A stretch of DNA of 18,993 nt, taken from a bacterium. GTDB taxonomy: Bacteria; Bacteroidota; Ignavibacteria; Kapaibacteriales; UBA2268. The notes under the pieces were generated by a model, which searched no databases, was not told the origin of the DNA, and worked only from the letters and a program-made list of their open reading frames with translations. The stretch spans positions 1-18,993 of the forward strand of contig JAUHXN010000021.1 in NCBI GenBank assembly GCA_030426865.1. The letters are read 5' to 3'. Below are positions 8,238-16,191 of the stretch, in pieces; position 1 is the first letter of the stretch, and each line of letters opens with the position of its first letter. The position numbers were made by a program, and so were the translations under genes.

Positions 8238-8266
8238 TGTTGAATCTTGTGTTAAGATTGTGTTAA
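8238..8266 (-). promoter_or_regulatory. PHO-box-like direct repeats, promoter-proximal set
   Basis: On the minus strand TTAACA occurs at 8266-8261 and 8255-8250, exactly 11 bp apart, with a degenerate third half-site TCAACA at 8243-8238 (12 bp on). TTAACA repeats at an 11-bp period are the known binding pattern of PhoP (Bacillus) and resemble in geometry the PhoB pho box. Use of this motif by this lineage is inference. Confidence 0.5.
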
Positions 8267-8310
8267 ATACGGTTTGGGTTGTTAGCTTTGTGTAGTAGCA
8301 GTGAAGCGAG

Positions 8311-8327
8311 TGTTAAGAAAGTGTTAA
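8311..8327 (-). promoter_or_regulatory. PHO-box-like direct repeats, distal set
   Basis: On the minus strand TTAACA occurs at 8327-8322 and 8316-8311, again 11 bp apart. The pair lies 61 bp upstream of the proximal pair. Having two sets of identical geometry makes chance less likely. Confidence 0.5.
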
Positions 8328-8365
8328 GGTTGCAGAAATAGATAGTGTACTAATGAGAAATGTTA

Positions 8366-8392
8366 TTAAAAAACAGAATTAGAGTTTTTTAA
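8366..8392 (-). terminator. Weak candidate terminator behind the unknown-gene operon
   Basis: A 9-bp inverted repeat (8366-8374 with 8384-8392) is almost entirely A-T. On the minus strand it ends in a T run. It is the only terminator-like structure between the tail fragment at 8451 and the receptor promoter. Confidence 0.3.
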
Positions 8393-8450
8393 GTAGTAGG
8401 ATATATTAATAGGATAATGGAGTAGATTTTTTTGATTAGTTTGAATTTAG

Positions 8451-8594
8451 TTACTCGATTTTAAATTCGCTAAGTATAAATTCTGAATCTGGTTCATATT
8501 CTTTGGTTTCTTGTAAAAGTTTTAGACACTTTTCAAATTCTAATTCAACTGTAACCTGTAAACTTACGGTACCTAACGGTCTTTTCTTTATACT
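8451..8594 (-). pseudogene. Orphan 3' fragment resembling the end of the gene at 9919-10623
   Basis: An open stretch of 47 codons without a start codon ends in EYEPDSEFILSEFKIE followed by a stop. The gene at 9919-10623 ends in FEPASEFILSEFKIE. DNA at 8451-8495 matches 9919-9963 with about six substitutions in 45 bases. The fragment overlaps the end of the CDS at 8545-9018 in a different frame. It is either the relic of a duplicated paralogue or the true tail of the upstream gene reached after a frameshift. Confidence 0.6.
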
Positions 8595-9018
8595 TCATAT
8601 AAGTTGTAAGTAGCAACCTAATGTCATTTATCCGCCAATAATAATCATTGTTTTGAATATAGCAAACCTCATTATATGAAATTACCATTGAACCACGAGG
8701 ATAATCTGTCAAAGAAAATTTCTTAAGATTGCATGTATGTACTACGTCTTTATTATATTTTTTAAACTCTAAGGTTACTTTATTGTCGTGGATATAAATT
8801 TTTCTCAGATTGAATCTTTGATAATAAGCTCTTCCTATAAAACCCATAACTAAATAAGCAACTATAAAATAAAAAGCTCTAATATCCAACGTGTGGATTA
8901 TTCCATATATTGTAAAAACTATAGCTACAATATACCAAGTACCCCCTAACCAATAGAAAAAATCTTTATAGACTCTTTGCTTGTAGCTATGTAGATCTTT
9001 TTCAATTTCTAATTCCAT
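8545..9018 (-). CDS. Hypothetical two-helix membrane protein
   Basis: This 157-residue protein has two adjacent predicted transmembrane helices, at about residues 20-43 (FFYWLGGTWYIVAIVFTIYG onward) and 48-64 (AFYFIVAYLVMGFIG). A soluble C-terminal half is rich in beta-forming and basic residues, a layout like PH-like or DUF membrane-anchored proteins; I do not recognise the family. Its ATG overlaps the stop of the preceding gene by one base (TAATG), so translation is probably coupled. The stop falls inside a second open frame that carries a conserved tail (8451-8594), so the true C-terminus could be altered by a frameshift. Confidence 0.65.
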   Translation of the reverse strand: MELEIEKDLHSYKQRVYKDFFYWLGGTWYIVAIVFTIYGIIHTLDIRAFYFIVAYLVMGFIGRAYYQRFNLRKIYIHDNKVTLEFKKYNKDVVHTCNLKKFSLTDYPRGSMVISYNEVCYIQNNDYYWRINDIRLLLTTYMKYKEKTVRYRKFTGYS

Positions 9019-9443
9019 TAATAACTTTCCATCAATCGTCTAAAATATGGTATTGTACCTAGTATGATTGGACTTATGAATACTGAAAAACAAATAATCC
9101 AAAAAAAGAACTCATGAATATAAAGTGTTGGCAAATTTAAATTGACATAATATAAATTCAATATCACAAAAAAGATTACGTTGAATGTTGAAAATATTAT
9201 GGGTTTAAAATTTAATCTCAATCTAAATAGAAATTTACATAAAAGTAAAAAGCAGATTAATAATGGTAAATAATGGAATAACAATCTCCAAAAGTTCCAA
9301 ATAAATGGCACACTTATACTAGAAAATATATAGTGTTTAAAAGAACCAGAATTAACTAAATTATAGATCAATGAAATAAAAATACTTGTTAAGGTTTCAA
9401 ATATTATTAATGTTGCATATATGATAGTAGTTTTAATAATCAT
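9018..9443 (-). CDS. Hypothetical four-helix membrane protein
   Basis: This 141-residue protein is very hydrophobic, with about four predicted transmembrane segments (near residues 5-28, 55-72, 82-101 and 112-130) and basic residues in the loops. No conserved motif is recognisable. The start overlaps the preceding gene by 11 bp, and its stop overlaps the next start by one base, so it is the middle member of a translationally coupled set. Such paired small membrane genes could form a complex, but no function can be read from sequence. Confidence 0.65.
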   Translation of the reverse strand: MIIKTTIIYATLIIFETLTSIFISLIYNLVNSGSFKHYIFSSISVPFIWNFWRLLFHYLPLLICFLLLCKFLFRLRLNFKPIIFSTFNVIFFVILNLYYVNLNLPTLYIHEFFFWIICFSVFISPIILGTIPYFRRLMESY

Positions 9444-9891
9444 TATTCGTTTGACTTTTTTTTACTCTAATCAATGTATCAACCCAGATAAGATTACTAC
9501 ATTTATTATCCTCATAGTACTCTATCCATTTCTTCTTATCAGAATTATATTGTTCCAAATTTTTATATTCAAAGCTGTAGTCAAATAATTTTGAGTAACT
9601 AACACTAATAGTATAATATGAAAGAGTATCTAAATTATTAATTAGTGAATATTCTTCACTATCTAAATCATTTTGATGTGACTTTGGGGAACTTTTATCA
9701 AATTTCCTAAGAACCACGGTGTCTATTCTTTTTAGAAGCCGAAAATACTTTTCTTTGAACTCAAGATTTTCTAAACAAAGGTCTTTCAAAATTATTCTAT
9801 TAATTCCGCTTTCATCTTGTTTACTAGATAAATTGGAGTTAGAAGGATTTAAAACGAAAAAAATAATCATTATTAGAAAATAACGGTTCAT
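9433..9891 (-). CDS. Hypothetical secreted or membrane-tethered protein
   Basis: This is a 152-residue protein with a hydrophobic N-terminus (MNRYFLIMIIFFVLNPSNS) that could act as a signal peptide or anchor. The remainder is polar and charged, with many Lys, Asp, Ser and Tyr residues and an aromatic-rich stretch near residues 90-130. It has no lipobox, repeat or catalytic motif that I recognise. It begins 28 bp after the stop of the gene at 9919-10623 and overlaps the next gene by 11 bp. Confidence 0.6.
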   Translation of the reverse strand: MNRYFLIMIIFFVLNPSNSNLSSKQDESGINRIILKDLCLENLEFKEKYFRLLKRIDTVVLRKFDKSSPKSHQNDLDSEEYSLINNLDTLSYYTISVSYSKLFDYSFEYKNLEQYNSDKKKWIEYYEDNKCSNLIWVDTLIRVKKSQTNNDY

Positions 9892-9918
9892 ATTTAATCT
9901 CTATTTCATTTTTTTGTT

Positions 9919-10623
9919 TTACTCTATTTTAAATTCGCTCAATATAAACTCAGAAGCTGGTTCGAAAGTCTCTTTCTCATAGATATTTGTTTGGTAGCTT
10001 GAAGGACTCTTTTTATAAAAGAATTGAGTGTATACATGTCCCTTATTTATAGAATAGTAAAATCCACCTAGATTATCTTTATCTTTATAACTAATTCTAA
10101 TCGTACTCATTTCCCAGTATCTAGTTTTTAATTCAACATTTCTTTCAATAGTCTTTTTAGTTAAGTCATAAGAAAGATAATCAAAACTACTATCACTCGG
10201 TACAAAGAGATAAGGCTTAATCCAATTGTTGACTGGAGGTTTAACACTTTCAATTATACCCTGATAAGTTTTAATAAGATAAGTATAAGTAACAGTTTCA
10301 GCTTCTTCTGAATTAGGTCTGAAGAATTTACTTTCTTTCTTGAATACAGGAACGTACATTAGAGAATCACCAAAATATATTTCTTCAAATGTGTATTCGA
10401 TAATCCTATATTCATAGCGCCCTTTAAGTTCTATATTATTACTACCGTTCATAGATAAGTATAACATTTGCCAATAGTTCCCAACTGTAATAGGGTAGTA
10501 CTCATTCTGATATTCGAATGGGTCAGAAACAGGTGTTAGAAAAGGTAATCCTTTCGCATACGAAGATACGACCAAAGATAATAGAGTAAACGTGAATAGT
10601 GTTGAAACAATTAGATTATACAT
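9919..10623 (-). CDS. Hypothetical secreted protein, first gene of a four-gene unit
   Basis: This 234-residue protein has a signal peptide (MYNLIVSTLFTFTLLSLVVS, cleavage probably after SSYA). Near residues 43-53 it carries YYPITVGNYWQ, a motif like the F/YPL-x-VGN-x-W stretch at the start of many Bacteroidota periplasmic or surface proteins of unknown function. The rest is predicted mainly beta. It has no T9SS sorting domain and no lipobox, so it is probably periplasmic. GGGAG precedes the ATG at about 9 nt, and AAATTTTG at 10661-10668 on the minus strand is a weak -7 candidate. The last 15 residues are repeated in the orphan fragment at 8451, showing a past duplication here. Confidence 0.7.
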   Translation of the reverse strand: MYNLIVSTLFTFTLLSLVVSSYAKGLPFLTPVSDPFEYQNEYYPITVGNYWQMLYLSMNGSNNIELKGRYEYRIIEYTFEEIYFGDSLMYVPVFKKESKFFRPNSEEAETVTYTYLIKTYQGIIESVKPPVNNWIKPYLFVPSDSSFDYLSYDLTKKTIERNVELKTRYWEMSTIRISYKDKDNLGGFYYSINKGHVYTQFFYKKSPSSYQTNIYEKETFEPASEFILSEFKIE

Positions 10624-10689
10624 TTTTTAAAACTCCCATATTTTAACTCGATAAATCTAACAAAATTTACCTTAAACATTATAATAAAA

Positions 10690-10875
10690 ATGGGACTAAA
10701 GTCCATTTGGGTTTGTAAATAACATCCATCCGTCGGTTAAAACCAACGACAATACATCGCTATTTTTAACTTTTCGTTTCATAAAAAAGTATAGTATTGC
10801 AGTTGGCTTTAGCCAACCGGTAAGAACATTCTTGCCAAATAGTGACTTTAGTCACATTGGGGTTTGAACAATCCA
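10690..10875. repeat. REP-like cluster of five short palindromes
   Basis: Five palindromes lie within about 170 bp: GGACT/AGTCC (10693-10704), CGTCGGTT/AACCAACG (10731-10748, one mismatch), GTTGGCT/AGCCAAC (10802-10817, perfect), GGTAAGAA/TTCTTGCC (10819-10836, one U-G) and GTGACT/AGTCAC (10842-10855, perfect). The outer two are each followed by the direct repeat CATTTGGGTTTG or CATTGGGGTTTG and a nearby ATCCA. Two-nucleotide loops and a constant G-rich flank are typical of REP elements mobilised by RAYT (TnpA_REP, Y1 family) proteins. No transposase gene is present here. This accounts for most of the 350-bp gene-free stretch upstream of asnS. Confidence 0.65.
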
Positions 10876-10933
10876 AATTATAGTTCAAATTCTCCCTAAT
10901 CCCACAAATGTAAACTTTTATAAATATTCTTCG

Positions 10934-10941
10934 TATTTTTG
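10934..10941 (+). promoter_or_regulatory. Candidate -7 promoter element of asnS
   Basis: TATTTTTG matches the Bacteroidota TAnnTTTG consensus exactly and lies 32 bp before the asnS ATG. No clear -33 TTTG is seen at the expected distance. Confidence 0.4.
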
Positions 10942-10973
10942 TTTTTTATATATTATCAAAAGAACAAGAAAAT

Positions 10974-12326
10974 ATGTCAGCACGTTATAAATCATACAAA
11001 TACATAGAAGATTTGTCCAAATACGATGGGCAAGAAATAACCCTTAATGGTTGGGTTTACAACAAAACTGGAAAAGGAAAATTACAATTTATCCAACTTC
11101 GCGATGGCTCAGGAGTAGCGCAATGCGTGGTATTCAAAGGGAATGTTAGCGAAGAGGATTTCGAAGCTGCAAAATCACTTACACAAGAATCTTCACTTAG
11201 TGTTACTGGGACTGTAAAGTCAAACGATAGAGCACCAGGTGGGTTTGAGCTAGATGTTACTTCACTGAAAGTATATCAGATAGCAGATGAATACCCTATT
11301 AGTCCGAAAGAGCATGGCGATGCATTCTTGATAGAGAATCGCCACTTGTGGTTACGTTCATCACGTCAGCACGCTATTATGCGTGTTCGTTCGGTTATAG
11401 TTAAAGCTATTCGAGATTTCTTGGACAATTGTGGTTTCCGCCTTATGGATTCACCTATTTTAACTCCGAATGCTTGCGAAGGTACTTCGACTTTATTCGA
11501 GACTAAATATTTCGATTTAGGAAATGCTTATTTATCTCAATCAGGTCAGCTGTATGCAGAAGCTTCAGCTATGGCTTTAGGAAGAACTTATACTTTTGGC
11601 CCAACTTTCAGAGCTGAGAAATCTAAGACTAGAAAACACTTAACTGAGTTTTGGATGGTGGAACCAGAAGCGGCCTTCTTCGATTTGGAAGATGATATGC
11701 AATTAGCAGAAGATATGACAGTTTATATAGTAAAGCAAGTACTAGCTAACTGTGAAAAAGAATTAGAAACTTTAGAAAGAGATATAGAACCGCTTAAGAA
11801 AGTAGTAGGTGGATTCCCTCGTATGTCATATACGGAAGCGGTCGAGTGGTTACAAGAAAATAAAGTCCCTCTAATACAAAAAGTAGATGGAGTTGATAAG
11901 GAGATACATCCTTTCCCTTGGGGCGAAGATTTTGGTACAGTACAAGAAGAAGCATTGATGGAGCAATTTGATCAACCTTGTTTCATCTATGATTACCCGA
12001 CTGAAGTTAAAGCATTTTATATGAAACGCGACCCAGAAAACCCAAAAGTAGTAAAAGCTATGGATATGTTAGGCCCTGAGAAAGCAGGTGAACTAATAGG
12101 TGGTAGCCAAAGAGAAGATGACCACGACTTACTATTAGAAAGAATACAACATGAAGATTTACCTTTGGAAGAATTCCAATGGTATTTGGATTTGCGTAAA
12201 TATGGTAGTGTGCCTCATTCTGGTTTCGGAATGGGATTAGAAAGAACAGTCAAATGGATTACTGGTGCTAAGCACATACGTGAGACTATCCCAATGCCAC
12301 GTACTATACATAGAATCGTTCCTTAA
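10974..12326 (+). CDS. asnS: Asparaginyl-tRNA synthetase
   Basis: This is a 450-residue cytoplasmic class IIb enzyme that charges tRNA-Asn with asparagine, using ATP. The N-terminal OB-fold anticodon-binding domain covers about residues 15-105 (ITLNGWVYNKTGKGKLQFIQ and the following LRDG). The catalytic core begins with ENRHLWLRSS. Motif 2 is present (TFGPTFRAEKSKTRKHLTEF, about 207-226), and motif 3 (GFGMGLERTVKWI) near residue 420 carries the ATP-contacting arginine. The segment HLTEFWMVEPE points to AsnRS rather than AspRS, and the length is normal. The C-terminus IPMPRTIHRIVP differs from the common IPFPR-type ending but looks intact. The gene is monocistronic, with its own promoter candidate and a strong terminator. 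Its presence implies direct asparaginylation, but does not exclude a GatCAB route elsewhere. Confidence 0.96.
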   Translation: MSARYKSYKYIEDLSKYDGQEITLNGWVYNKTGKGKLQFIQLRDGSGVAQCVVFKGNVSEEDFEAAKSLTQESSLSVTGTVKSNDRAPGGFELDVTSLKVYQIADEYPISPKEHGDAFLIENRHLWLRSSRQHAIMRVRSVIVKAIRDFLDNCGFRLMDSPILTPNACEGTSTLFETKYFDLGNAYLSQSGQLYAEASAMALGRTYTFGPTFRAEKSKTRKHLTEFWMVEPEAAFFDLEDDMQLAEDMTVYIVKQVLANCEKELETLERDIEPLKKVVGGFPRMSYTEAVEWLQENKVPLIQKVDGVDKEIHPFPWGEDFGTVQEEALMEQFDQPCFIYDYPTEVKAFYMKRDPENPKVVKAMDMLGPEKAGELIGGSQREDDHDLLLERIQHEDLPLEEFQWYLDLRKYGSVPHSGFGMGLERTVKWITGAKHIRETIPMPRTIHRIVP

Positions 12327-12350
12327 GCAAGAACGAAATAGAATAAAAAG

Positions 12351-12382
12351 AAACCTCAGCAGAAATGTTGAGGTTTTTTTTT
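12351..12382 (+). terminator. Rho-independent terminator of asnS
   Basis: A perfect 8-bp stem (12351-12358 with 12369-12376) with a 10-nt loop runs directly into a tract of about ten T residues, 25 bp after the asnS stop. Confidence 0.9.
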
Positions 12383-12415
12383 GTGAATAATAAAAATTTA
12401 AAGTAATCATTTGTG

Positions 12416-12446
12416 TAATCTTGAAGTGTATTTAAATGCAAGATTA
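12416..12446. repeat. Small inverted repeat in the asnS/T9SS gap
   Basis: TAATCTTG at 12416-12423 is repeated as its exact complement CAAGATTA at 12439-12446, with a 15-nt spacer. It could be an operator for the gene at 12637 or chance in AT-rich DNA. Apart from this and the asnS terminator, nothing recognisable is seen in the 310-bp gap; a TAnnTTTG promoter is not evident. Confidence 0.3.
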
Positions 12447-12636
12447 TACTTGTTTAATCTAGTAGTTCAGCTCATGAAAAAGCTAGTTATTTTGACAATA
12501 AATAAGAGATAAAAGAGTCTTTATTATTGGAATATATGGTAGAATTTAGTATATTTAGGTATGAAATAAATGTTGATTATTTGTAAAAATATTGAAACTA
12601 AAAATTTAATTATTAATAATATATAAGGGCGTGTTT

Positions 12637-15600
12637 ATGAAAGAACAATCTTTTACTAAATATGGTATTCTAATACTTTTGATTACAGTATTAGCAATGA
12701 CTGATAGTGTGGCTAAAACAATAACCACTACGACAGAAGGAGGGAAATGGTCTGAAGCTACTACTTGGGTAGGAGGTGTAATTCCGACTAAAGATGATGA
12801 CGTAGTTATAACTTCATTAGTTATTACTAACGGAGGTAGTTATTCTACGAAAACATATTATTCTAAGAATCTAACTGTCAATAGTGGGGGTAAAATCCTA
12901 AGAGAAGGTGAAGGATCCGGTGGTTATGTAATCTTAGAAGTTAACGGTAGTCTTACTAATAATGGTGAAATCATAGATTTGAGAGATTGGTTTGATATTA
13001 AAATCTATGGCAATCTAACAAACAACGGAGTATTGAAGCCTAGAACTATAAATATGCTAGGAAGTAATGTAAGTTTAACTACTCTAGAACCAATAGAGAG
13101 TTCAAACTTAAGAATTCAAACATCAGATAATGAAATTACAGTTTTATCTGATTTGAAATTTAAGAATTGCTACGTTACAACTGATAAAGAAAAGTATCTG
13201 AATTTAGGTAATCATAATCTATTCTTAGACGCTGATACTATAACTTATGATGGTTATTATGGTACAATGTATTCGAAGTCAGAATTTTCTGTACCATTGA
13301 AGATTACTTCTTCTTCAACATTAAATATAAATAAATCAATATTTAGAGGTGATGTTACTGGTGATGTGACAATCCGAAGCTCTGACTATGCTTTTCTAAG
13401 AGGAATTAATATAAATGGGGATTTATCAATTGAAGAGGGTACAAAACTAAGTTCAGTTAAAAACTTAGAAACGATAAAAGTTTATGGGAATTTCTATAAT
13501 AATGGAATTCTAAATAACGATTCTGTTAGAACCGCTGGGTTTGCTTTTCCTGCTAGATCTATGCGAGTTTATATTTATGGTGATTACTTCAACACCCAAA
13601 CTACAGGCATAACAGATATTTACTTAGTTACTGAAGGCGAAACTAGAAAACTGTCTGGTAACGTAGATAATTATATTAAGGTTATGCAATCAGAATCATC
13701 TGAGACTCCAGGAGGTAAAGTTCTAATTGACGATAAATTTGTAATTGGTGGAAAATTAGATTTATATGCTGATGTGGAAATTGATACAACAGGTCATTTG
13801 ATATTAGAAAAAACGGGGTACGGTCAGTTCTATAATAAGGATGGGAATGTACTAACTAATAATGGAATATTGGATAGAATACATCATGTTGGAGATAATT
13901 GGAACTATAGATCGTTTGTAGGACAAGGGGGAACATTTGTTGATTATGAATTAAGAGATTGGGAAGGAACACTTAATAGTGTTTATGTAAAAACAGTTAA
14001 TAATCAGTCATACCCTGGGTTACCGGGTACAACTAAAAGGTGGTGGAGAATACAGTCACCTGATGAATATACAGATTTACAGTACACAATTAAGTTCTAT
14101 TACGATGAAGCACAATTAAACGGTCAGAAAGAAGAAGACCTAAATGTATTCAGAACTACAGATGGCGGTCTTACTTGGAAAGTTGTATCTATTGGCGAAT
14201 ATGTAGAACATAATACTGAAGAGAATTATTTCTCAATAGGTACATGGAGTAAAAAAGAGTCATTGTTAACTGAGTTTGGAGACTTTGTAATAGGCACGGG
14301 TGATGAGAGTGTACCACTAGAATCGCCAATAGAGATTAACCTAACAGGTCGTAGTGATGTCCGTTTGGGAGCTCCGAATCCGTTTACTGTTACTATTGAT
14401 AATATTACCAATAAGCAAACAGAAAGCTATATACTAGCGATTGATGTGGACGATGAGATAGTATTTGATTATTTCGAGTTCTATTCGAACGATGGAATGA
14501 TTAAAGTTCCATTTGATTCAATGGGGTTAAAAAAAGATGATACGGCTTTACTTTTCGTACCATCGTTGAATCCAAATGAAACTGTGAAATTTGATTTTGT
14601 AGTTAAAGGAGTTGCCCCTGGCACTAAAGGGACATTGTCAGCTGGTAAGTCAATTTTAACTGGAGCCGTTGGTAAAAACTTAAGAAATGATGCAATAGAG
14701 GAAGTAATTGTTAACTATGTGAATGGTAAAGTTCAGCTTGATGATAAAGAATTAGCTGAATATGCGCGTGGACTAGGACTTACGGTACAACAAGTAAAAC
14801 TGCAAAAACAGAAAGAAGGTGTTGGTGTATTCACATTCAAATCTATTCTAAAAACTGGAGCGGAAAAAGTATCTAATTCGAATCCAGTTTCTAAAGTATT
14901 ATTCAAGATAGGGTCTGCTATTGAAACAGTTTCTAAGATTGCTCCTACTCTACGACAAAGACTATTCCATTGGTTCTACAAGGAAACTGGACTTTACGGA
15001 GTTGAAGAATCGAAAGTCGTAGCTGGAAAAGGAAAAGAAATTACAATGGTAAAATCTTGGGATCCGAATGAGAAAAGTGGTCCATCTGGATATGGTGAGG
15101 ATAACTATTTACGTAGCGCTAGTACATTCCATTACAATATATCATTTGAGAATAAGAAAGAGGCAACAGCACCGGCGTACAAAGTTGAAATACTAGATAC
15201 TCTATCTTCTGTATTCGATTGGGAGTCAGTTGAGTTCGGTAATACTAGCCACACTGGCGAAGGATACAACTGGACTATGGAAAGAAAAGGCAATGTATTA
15301 AGATGGTATATAGAGGGAATAGAATTGCCACCAAACGTAACACCACCACAAGGGGAGGGATTCGTTTCATTCAGCGTGAAGCTAAAAGACAATACTAACT
15401 CTGGTGAGACTATAAAAAATAATGCAACTATAGTATTCGATGAAAACCCAGCAATAACGACTAATACTTGGGTGAATGTAATAGATACAATTGCACCAGT
15501 TACTAATAGTCTGGCAGCAAACTACATAGAAGTAGATGAATCAATAGCATTAGCAGTAGATGCTGCAGATAATAGCAATGGCTCTGGTGTTGGTGAGCTA

Positions 15601-16062
15601 TCGTACTATGTATCAGTTGACGGCGCTCCTTTCCAACTAATAGGTAGTGGCTTCGATACTGAGATTAGCTACGAAGCTAATCTGGAGAAAGGTAAAGTTT
15701 ATAGATTTTATGCAGTTGCTACTGATAACGTAGGCAACCAAGAGAACAAAGTCCCACAGATAACCGAAGTAGATATTACAACTCCATCTAGCGTAGAGAA
15801 TAATAACTTTAGCGCAGAAGTAAATATCTATCCGAACCCTGTTCAAAGTTCATTGAATATCGAATTCAATTCTGAGGATGCAAAACCAGTTAGCTATCAG
15901 CTTACTGATATGAGCGGCAAAGTGATGATAGAAGGTAACTTCGCACCGGGTATAGGATTGAGTAATTATAATCTGAACATATCTGATTTAACTGCCGGTG
16001 TATATATACTCCGATTGAATCAGGACAGAAAGCAAGGTATATATAAAATTATAAAACAATAA
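12637..16062 (+). CDS. Large T9SS-secreted, adhesin-like surface protein
   Basis: I place the start at ATG 12637 rather than GTG 12631, because AAGGG lies 7 nt before it and the signal peptide (GILILLITVLAMTDSVA) then begins normally; this gives 1141 residues. The order is: a G8-like start (GKWSEATTWVGGVIPTKDDD), a long stretch of repeated beta-strand/turn units typical of a beta-helix (residues ~60-440), an RRWWRI-type module of T9SS proteins with one Asp-box (TTDGGLTW, near 515), and a DUF11-like beta-sandwich (KSWDPNEKSGPSGYG, then NNATIVFDENPAI, ~805-950). An Ig-like module (~960-1045) and a type A sorting domain (NIYPNPVQSSLN, ending YKIIKQ) follow. It is probably an adhesin or surface-layer component; no enzyme motif is seen. 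Its own terminator follows. Confidence 0.85.
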   Translation: MKEQSFTKYGILILLITVLAMTDSVAKTITTTTEGGKWSEATTWVGGVIPTKDDDVVITSLVITNGGSYSTKTYYSKNLTVNSGGKILREGEGSGGYVILEVNGSLTNNGEIIDLRDWFDIKIYGNLTNNGVLKPRTINMLGSNVSLTTLEPIESSNLRIQTSDNEITVLSDLKFKNCYVTTDKEKYLNLGNHNLFLDADTITYDGYYGTMYSKSEFSVPLKITSSSTLNINKSIFRGDVTGDVTIRSSDYAFLRGININGDLSIEEGTKLSSVKNLETIKVYGNFYNNGILNNDSVRTAGFAFPARSMRVYIYGDYFNTQTTGITDIYLVTEGETRKLSGNVDNYIKVMQSESSETPGGKVLIDDKFVIGGKLDLYADVEIDTTGHLILEKTGYGQFYNKDGNVLTNNGILDRIHHVGDNWNYRSFVGQGGTFVDYELRDWEGTLNSVYVKTVNNQSYPGLPGTTKRWWRIQSPDEYTDLQYTIKFYYDEAQLNGQKEEDLNVFRTTDGGLTWKVVSIGEYVEHNTEENYFSIGTWSKKESLLTEFGDFVIGTGDESVPLESPIEINLTGRSDVRLGAPNPFTVTIDNITNKQTESYILAIDVDDEIVFDYFEFYSNDGMIKVPFDSMGLKKDDTALLFVPSLNPNETVKFDFVVKGVAPGTKGTLSAGKSILTGAVGKNLRNDAIEEVIVNYVNGKVQLDDKELAEYARGLGLTVQQVKLQKQKEGVGVFTFKSILKTGAEKVSNSNPVSKVLFKIGSAIETVSKIAPTLRQRLFHWFYKETGLYGVEESKVVAGKGKEITMVKSWDPNEKSGPSGYGEDNYLRSASTFHYNISFENKKEATAPAYKVEILDTLSSVFDWESVEFGNTSHTGEGYNWTMERKGNVLRWYIEGIELPPNVTPPQGEGFVSFSVKLKDNTNSGETIKNNATIVFDENPAITTNTWVNVIDTIAPVTNSLAANYIEVDESIALAVDAADNSNGSGVGELSYYVSVDGAPFQLIGSGFDTEISYEANLEKGKVYRFYAVATDNVGNQENKVPQITEVDITTPSSVENNNFSAEVNIYPNPVQSSLNIEFNSEDAKPVSYQLTDMSGKVMIEGNFAPGIGLSNYNLNISDLTAGVYILRLNQDRKQGIYKIIKQ

Positions 16063-16083
16063 TTCATAAAAAATGTCTAATTC

Positions 16084-16116
16084 AAAAGGAGAATCATTCA
16101 ATTGGTTCTCCTTTTT
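16084..16116 (+). terminator. Rho-independent terminator of the large T9SS gene
   Basis: A perfect 10-bp stem (16084-16093 with 16106-16115, 12-nt loop) ends in TTTTT and lies 21 bp past the stop at 16062. Its A-rich left arm could also let it act on the minus strand, but no minus-strand gene reads into it. Confidence 0.85.
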
Positions 16117-16191
16117 CGGATTACAAAATTATTCATCTTCAAAAACGTCTTAGAAAATACAAATACAGATTAAAACTAAGAAGAAATAACT

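Noticed and set aside
10690..10875. CRISPR array
   Set aside because: The palindromic units differ in sequence and spacing; there are no regular spacers and no cas genes.
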